Of a stretch of 64,000 nt of DNA, positions 37,101 to 47,747 are shown one piece after another. The stretch spans positions 2,294,001 to 2,358,000 of the forward strand of contig JAGPNK010000003.1 of the NCBI GenBank assembly GCA_020746835.1. Reading direction: 5' to 3'. The notes beneath the pieces were generated by a model. That model was given only the letters and a program-made list of their open reading frames with translations, was not told the origin of the DNA and did no database searches. A program made the position numbers and the translations under genes. How positions within the stretch are numbered: position 1 is the first letter of the stretch; each line of letters opens with the position of its first letter. This DNA is from Stachybotrys elegans (taxonomy: Eukaryota; Ascomycota; Sordariomycetes; Hypocreales; Stachybotryaceae).

Positions 37101-37641
37101 GCCGGACCCTGACTACCAAGAACAGCTACGACGACTGCAAGCACAAAATCATCCACAGTCAGTACGCCGACAACTAGAGATGGACAGACAAGAAGATCAG
37201 CCAATTTATTCATGGGAAGAAGCGAATTTATTATGGGGAGGGTCAGTGCAGCAGCAGTATGACCAGCAGAAGCAGCTGCTGCAGCAGCATGACCAGCGGA
37301 AGCAGCTGCTGCAGCAGCATGACCGGCGGAAGCAGCTGATGCTGCAGCAGCAGCAGCAGTATGACCAGCAGAAGCAGCAGCAACAACAGCTAGAGCAGGT
37401 TCAAAAAAATGCTCGACAGATCTTTCGACGGATGCTCACGCCCTACTCCGAAAAATATGGGTCGGAGGAGAATGTTCCCCCGGAGATTGTGAAGCAGCTG
37501 AAGACCAACTCAGAACAGACAGCCCAGAAAATGGTTGAAAATTCCATCCAGCAACGTCACCAACAACAACAGAAACCGGAACATGAAGTGCTTGACCCAC
37601 TGCATGCGGCGGCATGGACAGGTGGAGATATGATGTGGTAG
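34122..37641 (+). CDS. STAND/NACHT NTPase with DUF7708-like N terminus and C2H2 fingers
   Basis: An NLR-like signal-transduction NTPase of filamentous fungi. Exons 34122-34614, 34669-35679, 35733-35844, 35891-36145 and 36195-37641 give 1105 aa in frame. Residues 1-250 resemble the DUF7708 region found before NACHT domains (LRNMRRLAPLFQGLEHYAKV; DILEFHKHAYQF). Walker A GAVGTGKS is at 295-302 and Walker B WVIIDGLHE near 394-402. GMFLYARLVLDYL is the usual post-NACHT helix. From about 845, CRIKGC...H and CTYSGC...H..H..H form two C2H2-like fingers. After about 970 comes a Gln-rich tail with a 10-residue repeat. No ankyrin, WD or TPR sensor repeats are seen. Role in self/non-self or stress sensing is by family only. 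A further 3' exon is possible (see 37911). Confidence 0.85.
37248..37400 (+). repeat. 30-nt coding minisatellite (DQRKQLLQQH)
   Basis: Tandem 30-nt units encoding DQ(Q/R)KQLLQQH inside the STAND protein tail. There are two near-perfect copies, one diverged copy and a pure CAG stretch, followed by another partial copy. It can expand or shrink in frame and forms a predicted coiled coil. Confidence 0.85.
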
Positions 37642-37910
37642 GTGCGTGCAGTGTGGAAAAAGGGACAATAATATATGTGAACAATAGTGGCCTTGCTGCC
37701 CGCAGGACGAAAGAACAGTTTCAAACAATGAAGGGATCGTCAGACTGTAGCATACAATTAACATCTCCCGTTAGCCGGAGCCAGAGAACAATGAGGGGGC
37801 TGCAGCAGCGGCAGCGGCAGCAAGTACAAGCGCATGTAGTCGGGGGGGACCTGCAGTTAGCAGACTGGCCTCGATGTGTGTACATACCGTTCGTCGGCTC
37901 TAGCCCTTAG

Positions 37911-38514
37911 GCCAGATCGAGATATACTGAAAAAGGTACAGGAACTGGGACAGGAACTGGAACTGGAATGGGAACTGGAACAAGAGGTGGCAAAGCGGTC
38001 GCTACCTGGACCGGAGTGCTTCCCAGTTTGGGAACAGGACCAGCAACAGCAACCGCTGCTCCCCGGTGCAAACACCATAGAGAACAGTGCGGCAATCCTG
38101 CTGCGTGATGCAAGCTTTGTCGGATGCACAACTCCTCAACAACCGCGACAGCTTCCACAACCTCCGCAGCAGAATTCAGAGCAACAACTACATACACTGC
38201 GACCCATGCCGGGCCTGTTAGAAGTTCCACCCGCCTATCCTGGTCAGCCCAAGTTCCCCGATATCTCTGGAGTGTCTCGTGACGATAATGTAAAGATTGC
38301 CGCGATTGCTGGCCGGATGATGGCCAGGATACCAGAAAAAGCCAGGTACTCTATTCGCATCAACTTGCGACGCGCCCTAGACCGCAAGCTGCTTTCTGAA
38401 ATAGACGAACGAGGCATGGATGTGTTGGCCTGGCATTTTCAGCAACGAGCTCTGGAAGAATTCCGCGATGGGACCTTGGACACAACACACTGGCCGCATT
38501 ATCTGTATATCTAG
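37911..38514 (+). CDS. Candidate last exon of the STAND gene, or separate Gln-rich ORF
   Basis: An open frame from 37861 to 38514 starts with no ATG; its first available start is GTG. It encodes a Gln/Glu-rich stretch (VQELGQELELEWELEQE) and then a helical domain (VKIAAIAGRMMARIPEKARY and onward to LAWHFQQRALEEFRDGTL). This domain loosely resembles the QIFRRMLTPYSEKYGSEENV part of the STAND tail. A splice from TG|GTAGGT at 37638 to CCCTTAG at 37910 joins the two in frame and reads GGDMMW-PDRDILKK. The intron would be 273 nt, longer than the others in the gene. I favour an extension of the upstream protein, moderately. Confidence 0.45.
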
Positions 38515-38625
38515 ACTAGGCATAGTAGACAGTTTTGGGGGGGGTTCCTTCAGAACACGGATACGTGTTGCCTGGTGGCTGATGTATTTTGTTGAATCAC
38601 ACACTTGTCTTGGCCAATTATCGAA

Positions 38626-40116
38626 TCATGAGGATATACTCCTCGCCAACTCCTTGGCCAGTCTATCTGTCTCTATAACGATACCTCCCATCTCGTCCAG
38701 CGAGAGATGCGGGCTGAGCGCACAGATGCGAAGTGACACTTTGCCCTTGACCACGGTAGTCAGTATTCCTGCGGTATTGCTCGCAATCAAACTCCTCGAA
38801 ATCGCCGTATTGAGCTCATCCCGCTGCGTCTCCGTCAGGTTGGGCGGCGCGTAGCGGAAAGTCACCACGGCCATGCTCGCCGCGCTCGTCACCTCCCAGT
38901 CCTCGAGCCTCCTCAGCTCCTCCTCGGCCCTGCCGGCCAGATCAAAGCCGTGGTCGAGCATCCTTCCGATCCGGTCTACCCCCAGCACGCGGAGCGTGAA
39001 CCAAAGCTTCATGGCCCGCGATGCCGGCCGCGTGAGCTCCATGCTGTAGTTCCAAAAGTTGGGGATGTCTTCATCCTCGATCGCGACGCCGTCCCGGAGG
39101 TAGTCGCCTTCATTGGCGAAGCTCTTTACCATGTAGCTCTTGTCCTTGACGAGCAGCAAGCCGCAGCTGTACGTCTGGAACAGCCACTTGTGCGCATCCC
39201 AGGAGACGCTGTCTGCGTATTTCAGGCCAGACACAGCCTCGGCTCGGCTGGCTGACAATGCAGCGGAAGCACCATATGCTCCGTCGACATGCATCCAAAT
39301 GTTTTGCTGCTGACAGATTTCGGAGATGGCTTCCAATGGATCAACCGCGCCCGTGTTGGTGGTGCCACAGGTTGCCACGACCAGAAATGGGACGAGGCCC
39401 GCCTCACGGTCGTCCTCAATTGCTTTCTTCAATCGTTCAGGGCATAGCCTGAAGCTCTCATCTGCCGGAAGCCGGCGGACCTGGTCCTTGTTGAAGCCCA
39501 GGAAGCGCAGCGCCTTTGCAACGGAGTAGTGCGTTTGATCGGACAAGTACGCCACGGCTCTAAGCTCCTGGCCACGACGAACACCACGGTCGCGGGCGAG
39601 AATAATGCTCATCAGGTTGGCCATGGAGCCGCCAGAAACGCAGATCCCCCCGGCTGTCGAGGGGAAGCCAATCTTGGTCGCCAGCCACTCTATCAGCGTC
39701 TTCTCAATTACCACGGGGCCCGAGGACTGGAGTTTGGAGGCGCCCAGGGCGTTGAAGGCGCTGGCTATGCAGTCGCCGAGCCACGCGATGGGAGACGTGG
39801 GCGAGGGGATGAATCCCATGAAGCGCGGGTGATTGACTCGCATGCGGTGGTCAAATATGGCGAAGGCCTCTTCAATGACGTGATCAACAGAGCGTGCTGG
39901 GCCTGGGGCGGCCATTTCTTTCAGCGTGGTAACGTCGGAGGCCTGGGCGACTTTGATGATGGGGTCGTCTGCCACATCCTGGGTTGTCGATAGGAGACGC
40001 TGGACGAGGGATGCTAGGGAGGAAGAGACTTGGTCCAGCTCAGATTGAAGTGAGGGCATTCTGACTTGCATGGTGAAGAGTCTTTGCTGTGGATGACGGG
40101 TAGGATGTGGTGGCAT
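38626..40116 (-). CDS. PLP-dependent decarboxylase (aromatic-L-amino-acid decarboxylase-like, group II)
   Basis: A pyridoxal-phosphate enzyme that likely decarboxylates an amino acid. Single exon, 496 aa. The substrate-side NHPRFMGFIPSPTSP segment is followed by GGICVSGGSMANLMSI, the ring-stacking His in DQTHYSVAKA, and ATCGTTNTGAVDP. Next come the PLP Asp in MHVDGAYGASA and the Schiff-base Lys310 in SWDAHKWLFQ. All catalytic residues of the fold are present. ATG 40116 adds 15 residues to a second ATG at 40071 (MQVRMPSLQSEL), which may be the true start. Fungal relatives often lie in alkaloid or peptide clusters; here there is no NRPS or P450 beside it, so the role is open. A minus-strand TATAAATA lies about 50 bp upstream. 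Confidence 0.9.
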   Translation of the reverse strand: MPPHPTRHPQQRLFTMQVRMPSLQSELDQVSSSLASLVQRLLSTTQDVADDPIIKVAQASDVTTLKEMAAPGPARSVDHVIEEAFAIFDHRMRVNHPRFMGFIPSPTSPIAWLGDCIASAFNALGASKLQSSGPVVIEKTLIEWLATKIGFPSTAGGICVSGGSMANLMSIILARDRGVRRGQELRAVAYLSDQTHYSVAKALRFLGFNKDQVRRLPADESFRLCPERLKKAIEDDREAGLVPFLVVATCGTTNTGAVDPLEAISEICQQQNIWMHVDGAYGASAALSASRAEAVSGLKYADSVSWDAHKWLFQTYSCGLLLVKDKSYMVKSFANEGDYLRDGVAIEDEDIPNFWNYSMELTRPASRAMKLWFTLRVLGVDRIGRMLDHGFDLAGRAEEELRRLEDWEVTSAASMAVVTFRYAPPNLTETQRDELNTAISRSLIASNTAGILTTVVKGKVSLRICALSPHLSLDEMGGIVIETDRLAKELARSISS

Positions 40117-40163
40117 GGAGCGGACGACATGGTGAACCTCGTATTTTCATCCGGACTGTCCAT

Positions 40164-40171
40164 TATTTATA
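40164..40171 (-). promoter_or_regulatory. TATA-like box of the PLP decarboxylase
   Basis: TATAAATA on the minus strand, about 50 bp upstream of the ATG at 40116. Confidence 0.45.
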
Positions 40172-41002
40172 CTGATGCGAGTTTGGAAGAGGTCTTTGCA
40201 AACCCTTTACTTGGCTCGTCGGTCTCTCTGCTCGCTCTCCGAGTACGTGCCAGTTCAACGTGAATCAAGATGTGCTGTGGCGCGCCCTGGCAGTATCCAC
40301 TGGGGTCTCGAGGGATTCAAGGGTCCGCATCTTGTCAGGCGCGCCTTTCGACACTCATAAGCTACTTATATGGCTCCACTGATTATACAGCTTGGTCCCA
40401 AACGTGGTAACGTTGGACCTCAACAAAGGAGGCTTGTCCAGTTAGGAACTTGTTGGGATGCTAAATGCCTCAATTCAGGGAGGTTTGCCCCGTACATAGG
40501 TCATAGAGCTGATATATCGGCAGAACATGCTGACCTAGATCATTGGCGGTAAGCAGAACACGCATGTCCCTTACCAATGTCGATTGTCACTTTTCTTCCG
40601 AGGGTCTTGCAAAATGGCAATATTACACTCTCAATTGGGGTGGGTGACCCTTCGCTTGCCTACCCTATAGACATGGACACTTGGACGGGGAGCAGCTGCA
40701 TATTCTCGCCAACCTGGACAACCGTTCCTGGGCACTCTCCCAGCTTTATGACATCACATACTACATAAACTGGCCTGATGGACGTGCCGCAATAGTGTAG
40801 CAGCTTCGGTAAGCCCTGGGGACGAACCCCGGATTTTGCCAGCTACACTAACGCAGAAACGAGGTGACAACTGCGAGGCGTGGTGAATCGATCGACCAAC
40901 GGCACAGAAAACTTCCCCCTTGTCAAACTGCTCGCATTCGCTCAAAAGCCCGTCTCGTTTGGCAAACTGCACACCTCAAATCGAGCCTTTTCGTACCCCA
41001 GC

Positions 41003-42010
41003 ATGCTGTCTGACAAAATCCTCGACGTCTGTGCCTATCACCGCCGCGACTTCGACCTCGTGCTCGTGCGATCACGCCCTCACGACACCCAGGCAGTCCT
41101 CGCATCTCTTCAGAATGCCTGTCAGGCATGCCCGGCTTCGAGCCTTGGAAGCCTAGATTCTCTCCCCACCGAGTTGCTGTGCATCATTCTTCGCGACTTG
41201 GACGTGCTTTCTTACTTCCAGTTCCGTCACGTCAATCGGCGAGCATGTGCTCTCGCGACCACAGCACATGAGTACCAATCAGTCGCCAGGCATGGGCTAG
41301 AGGGTCTGCGTGGTCTCCTCCGTGCCGGTCTCGCGCCGCTATTTACGATGGGGGATCTCTATAGTCCTTTGATACGTGAAGAGTGCGTATTGTGTGGTAG
41401 CTTTGGGGGCTTCCTGTTTCTCCCCACCGTTACTCGATGCTGCATTGCGTGCATCCAGACATCGCCGGACCTGCGCGTCATGTGCACCTCAACCTTCTCA
41501 AGGCTGGCCAAAATATCTACCAGACGATTGCGCCGGGTGCTGGGATCCGAGTTGCGTACCGTGCCCGGCTCCTACTCGATGCTAGACAAACGAACTCGAC
41601 GCCCAAAACACCTGATCGCTGTGCAGACGGCGACTGCGAAACTGGAGCAACTCGGCATCCTGGACCAAGACCGATCGAGGGCTTTGCTATCATGGGATGA
41701 GCAGGAAGGCAGGCAGTTCATGGCATCCACTGCGTTCCCATGGTATGATCCACATAATGGGCAAGTTGACGACGGCATCAGTTGCAAAGGATGCCAGGTC
41801 CGATTCGAGAACCGACTTGAAGTGGGAGTTGCCGACGACCGGGATCGTGTGTTTTCGAGATCTAGCTATCTGTCCCACTTCCAATCCTGCACAGAGGCAC
41901 AGGAGTTATGGACCCAGAGCGAGGGCGGGACCAAGGCCGTTTGGGAGCCCGAGTTTACTCGCCGGGGTGGCTTCTTTAATGAACTGGACAGCGATGGGCT
42001 TCCAAGATAG
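41003..42010 (+). CDS. F-box protein, Cys-rich C terminus
   Basis: Probably an SCF adaptor. The open frame runs from 40880 but its first codon is GTG. The first in-frame ATG is 41003 (MLSDKILDVC), giving about 335 aa; an upstream exon is possible. The F-box is LDSLPTELLCIILRDLDVLS, then FQFRHVNRRACALAT. It is followed by a compact Cys pattern (ECVLCGSFGG..., TRCCIACIQ) and, near the end, CKGCQVRFE with a downstream His and Cys, which looks like a zinc site. This layout is common among fungal F-box proteins that recur near subtelomeres. No introns needed. Confidence 0.75.
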   Translation: MLSDKILDVCAYHRRDFDLVLVRSRPHDTQAVLASLQNACQACPASSLGSLDSLPTELLCIILRDLDVLSYFQFRHVNRRACALATTAHEYQSVARHGLEGLRGLLRAGLAPLFTMGDLYSPLIREECVLCGSFGGFLFLPTVTRCCIACIQTSPDLRVMCTSTFSRLAKISTRRLRRVLGSELRTVPGSYSMLDKRTRRPKHLIAVQTATAKLEQLGILDQDRSRALLSWDEQEGRQFMASTAFPWYDPHNGQVDDGISCKGCQVRFENRLEVGVADDRDRVFSRSSYLSHFQSCTEAQELWTQSEGGTKAVWEPEFTRRGGFFNELDSDGLPR

Positions 42011-42227
42011 CATAGCATGCCTCTCCGGCTGGCTGGATATGCGGCCCGGCTACTGACCCCGCTCCCAGTACTTAAGAACCTCCCTCCACCCCCACGCCCT
42101 GGATTCGTTATAGCAGCGGGCATCACTATTCGCTCTTTCGGCGAAAAGAGCTCAAGGAAGGCAGAGCGATTGGGTTTCTGCTGGAGCAAGTGCCAGATCG
42201 GCCAGCGGGGATAGGCGACCTGGGGAT

Positions 42228-42446
42228 ATGCTCAACGAGCCCTACAGCGTCTCCATGATGTTGGGGTTCTCCGACGTCAATTGCTGCAACTTCATCATTG
42301 GCCCGGACCACGAGGCTTTGCTCATCGATTTTCAAAGGGCCGCCATCGATGCGGACCCTGCTTCATTTGCCAAGGAGATGGAGAGCTGGGAGGGACAATT
42401 GCTTGGAGAAACGGGCCGCCGAGTAGCATTCTTGGCCGACGAGTGA
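42228..42446 (+). pseudogene. Remnant of an APH-like phosphotransferase (kinase) gene
   Basis: The frame carries FSDVNCCNFIIGPDHEALLIDFQ-like sequence. This matches the catalytic loop of fungal APH-type kinases, which normally reads HGDxNxxNF...LIDF. The His-Gly of the loop is replaced by Phe-Ser, and no N-lobe or nucleotide loop is found upstream within reach. The tail EMESWEGQLLGETGRR fits the family's C-terminal helix. I read it as a decayed 3' fragment, not an active enzyme. Frames just upstream (42017-42214) may be more of the same wreck. Confidence 0.5.
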
Positions 42447-42899
42447 CGTTGCCGCCACGCTTGGGCCTGTGCTCGAGCTCTCATAAAGCTCATCAGAGAT
42501 ACATACCTAGCTGATCGCTCGATGCGTTGGGAAACGATAACAAATATTAAAAAAAGAATGCACCCATCCAATGGCTGCCGCAACCGTAAATCTGCCAGAT
42601 CTGCCGTTGATTAATTCCCTCACACTCTCTTCGTCCTCGCTTATACCCGATCGATACCTCGTTCGGCTGGCCTCGGCGCCTCCTCACAGCTCTGCAGCCA
42701 ATGCCATCGATAACCTTCACACCTTGCATCCCACCACGCGTTATCTACACGAATCAAACGCCTCCCATGACATAATTATCATCTCATCGATTGCTCCTAT
42801 CATGCATGTCCTCGATCTACCCCTCCTCTGCCACGGAACTTTCGCTCCCGTCCCCTCCCCGCCTCCCCCTCCTCCATGTCCTCTTCCAATTGCATCAGG

Positions 42900-42908
42900 T
42901 ATATAAAG
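42900..42908 (+). promoter_or_regulatory. TATA box of THI4
   Basis: TATATAAAG, directly after a C/T-rich tract (about 42840-42895) and upstream of the long THI4 leader. A strong TATA box fits the very high expression known for THI4 under thiamine starvation. Confidence 0.6.
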
Positions 42909-43023
42909 GCCGTTCGATCCGACACTTGTCCTGGTTCCAACCCTTCCTCCCACAAATCACTGTTTCCTCCAGAAATCGACAATCACAAAGCAAAACAACA
43001 CTTCCACCACACATCATCTACAG

Positions 43024-43074
43024 GTTTGTCTGGTCTCGGCGCCTCGAGCACAACTAACACCCCAAGCCACGCAG
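43024..43074 (+). other. Candidate 5'-UTR intron of THI4
   Basis: GTTTGT donor, CTAAC branch site and GCAG acceptor define a 51-nt intron upstream of the uORF. It is predicted only from splice signals. Confidence 0.4.
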
Positions 43075-43114
43075 ATCCAACGTACGCAACATATCCCAGC
43101 ATAGCCTAGCCACC

Positions 43115-44365
<1,251 letters not shown>

Positions 44366-44926
44366 ACAATGGCTGTGGAGGATATCTACTTGTAATAGAG
44401 TAGGAATCGATGCTGCTATCATCGCTCGTTAAGCATAGTCCCAGCTCCGCGCTTTGGATGGTGTGGCTTGGTTATGGGGCTTCACGAAGCAATGCTTCCT
44501 ACCATTCATTGCAACCACAAATAACACACTCGTTCATCAAACTGTAGCCGCTGTGTACTGCTTTGTGATATATCTAGCATCCTAGTCTTATTCCATGCAC
44601 GGCAAATAGCATAATCCCGCGCCACAGCACCGAATGGCCGACCAGATCCCAGTGTTAACTACGCTATGACAGTTGGCAGTTAAGCAAGCATATAACACTT
44701 CTTAAATCGAGCAACATGAATAGGTGGGTCTCAGGTCAAACACTCTACGCCATTATACTCGCTTGAATACAGTCCCCAACGTCGCGTCAGCCCAGTATTA
44801 CGCTCAACCATTAGCCTTCAAGCTGCTCGCCGACTCTTTATTCGATTGGAAGAAAGGAAAGGGAAATAAAGAACGTGACGATAAATTCCTCCCGGAGCTC
44901 TCTTAGCCAACAGGATGAGTAGACCT
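44366..44926. other. Intergenic, THI4 to Zn2Cys6 gene
   Basis: 560 bp between two convergent gene ends. No coding or RNA signal seen. Confidence 0.5.
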
Positions 44927-47747
44927 TCAGGCACCAGGCGGCACAAATCCTAGATCGAGGCCTTGATACTGCCACAATGCGGCCAAAGGTCCCATCTCCC
45001 CTTCCAGCTCTGTCGTGAAAGTGCTGCTGTGATCCAGAGAGGTCATGCTCTCGGAGGATAGGATTGTGGCCTGGTCCTCGCCATTGACTCCGTGCTGCTG
45101 TCGGGGCCCAACGTCATAACCCAAGGGCGCGTGGTAGATTAGGTTTTGTGAAGCCATACCATTACTCATCCCTCCAAAGGTAGCGTCCGCAGTGAATCCA
45201 GTTCCGTGGCCGTAGTTATTGTTTAATCGAAGATCGAAATCGGCCATTTGATGAGCCATGCCATTGTCGCCTGGCCTGATTGAATCCCTAGAGAATTGGA
45301 GACCTGTGTCGAAGCTAGATGAGACATAGGGGTTCATGTGTGTGTAGTTTTGACCTGATGCGTCTGCCTGGGAAACGGACCCAGGAAGCGTATACATAGG
45401 AGTCGTCTTGTCGCCTTGAACCAATCTGCTGTTGTTGATGCCGCTGGAGCTGGAATTGGGCACCTCGGAGTTTGATGAGGGCAGGTTGCTCGAAATGGAT
45501 TTGTCCAAGTCTGACGGGGGACGTGGAGAGGCCGATGAAGACGACAAAGAAGCTACAGCCGAGACATTGTCGCCATTCGTGCAATGACTGGAGGTTGGAG
45601 AAGCCGGTGCCAAATGGTTCACCTTGGATCGCTTCCTCTGGACTGTCTGTCGAGATTTGTGAACTGCCTCAAGCGTTTGCACCTTGTTCCAGATGCGGAT
45701 CAAGACGTTGCAGGAGGTTTTGGCGGCTTGCGTAACTTCCTTCAGCCGCTTGAGCATATCAACCGCGGAGGCGATGGCTCCCAAAATATCCTCGCGTCTC
45801 AGGATGCTGTGATCTTCATCGTGCATGACTGCAGAACAGAGGACTGCGGCGGTATCGAAGATGCAAAAGATGCAGAAGTGGAACTTGGCATCCCGGGGGT
45901 ACACATGGTTGAAGAAGCCGTACGCTGCATTCATGAGCTTCAACGAGTGTTCGATGCCATTATCACGAATAATGAGCTGCTCGGCCGGCGAGTTCCTGGA
46001 AAGCGGCTTGGCGAGATACGGGCGGATCGGATCGAGGGTCATTGAGTAGGCCATTGTGTGAAGATAGTGCCGATGCAACGTCATCCAGGGGTTCAATTCA
46101 TCCTGGCGCTTGTCAGGAGAGCTCAGGTGGTATTCCTTGGGGAATGTAGACATCCAGTCCTCCAGCATGTTCCTGTATTCCATCACGTCTGCTGGCTGGG
46201 TGACATTCTTGGGAAGACCGAAACGGTCAGACAGCTTCTTGATTAAGCGTGACTGCAACCTCATGTGTTCAAGAGGGGAAAGAGCGTAGCCCTCGAGAGT
46301 CAGACTGGGAAGCCCAACGTCGACTTCTCTGCGGTCGATGATCATGGGTCGAGACAGAAGGGCCGAAATCTGCCTACGGGTTGCCAGAGAGGTCAGAGCC
46401 GGCCATGAGGTGTTGATGGAGATGATACTTACCAATCCCATGTATCCAGGACGCACCAAACCCTTCGATACATCTCCCGTTCATACTCGGACAAGCTCGA
46501 GTCTTGTGACTCCTGATGCAGACCTGGAATGGCGTTAACTTTTATCCCCGTGCATTCTTATCGGACAGGGCACCTACCAAGCTCCTGTGCCTCGTGGACA
46601 GCCAAACTGAGAACGTGCCAGCACTCAGCGAAGCGAGCCTCTGACTTGAACCAGTAGCAAGAGTGCAGCATCAGCTGGACGTTGAGCAAGTGCTTGTAGT
46701 TTTGTGGCATCGCCCTATGAAGCTCCCTCGCGGTGTTGTGGTACGTCTCTGAGAGTCTTTGCGTCGATTCTCCCAGGTCCGTCTCCAGCTTCTCCTGCAT
46801 TTTCTCGTCGGTGTACTGGGCAGAGCAAGCGCAGATCACTAGGAGGAGACAGGTCCATGGGATGCCTAGAGGTTGGTGATCAACCTTGTCCTGACACCAC
46901 TTCTGATACTCATCCATGAATGTAGGCGGGTAGATGGCGTAATAGTGGAAGTTGACATTGTCAAAAAAGTTTTGGACGAGCAGATCTAACCAGCACGGTG
47001 TTAGTATAGGAAAGAAACCATGCAGCAAGAGTACGAACCGACGTATGGTCTTGGGGGAAGAACCTGAATAGCCTGCCACAGCACCCTCGAGTCTTGAACC
47101 CTTGCCGAAAATTGCTTGAGTGAGACTTTCTTGCCCTGGAAAGATGTGAGACTTGATCATATGCTCGAGGATATCTCTACCCACCCGGTCCTGGATGCTG
47201 AGAAGCGCAAACGAGTGCGACGAGCTGTATCCTAGCGAATCGAAGCCCTCGTCGTCATCATAGAGAAGGTGGTCAACAGGTTCATACTGGTCGGTCTCGC
47301 GGCTTTTAAGTTCGTGAGCGCCACCTGCGTCCTTGGTGCTTGGGGATATCGGGTGAGTTGTAGACTCGGTTGGTTCGTCAGTGTTGAGCTGTCGCTTCCG
47401 GGCCGAGCTGCCCAGGGAGGGAGGCTTGCCCGATGCCTTGATGCTGACGTTGAAGCGGCATTCGGTTGGAACCTTGCGCCTTATGCAGTGGTTGCATGGC
47501 CATTCGCGACTGCACTGCAAATGAATCAGTCTCTTCCGAACTCGTCTGTCTTTACGGTCAAGGGTATGCCGTCGTTGAAGCATCTAGCGGGATGTGGGAA
47601 AGACCAGGCGAATGGGCAGCGTACTTTTTGCTTACGACGGGCGCATTCAGTACAAGCTGAACGGCTAAATGTACTGTCCTTTGCTTTGTCGGCCGTGATT
47701 CGGACCTCGGCGGCCGTGGCCGAAGGCAAGAGGTCTTCAGAAGACAT
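44927..47747 (-). CDS. Zn2Cys6 transcription factor, large, xylanolytic-activator-like
   Basis: A nuclear regulator read on the minus strand from ATG 47747. The zinc cluster is split by the first intron: CTECARRKQK in exon 1 and CSREWPCNHCIRRKVPTEC in exon 2 (C-x2-C-x6-C-x6-C-x2-C-x8-C). The middle is a fungal-specific TF domain (LLVQNFFDNVNFHYYAIYPP, ARFAECWHVLSLAVHEAQELG, REMYRRVWCVLDTWD). Introns near 47040-46990, 46575-46515 and 46435-46370 are short and GT..AG by eye. The last 250 residues are Ser/Asn/Gly-rich and probably an activation region. It lies between THI4 and a phenol-hydroxylase-like gene; local control of the latter is possible but unproven. Confidence 0.85.
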
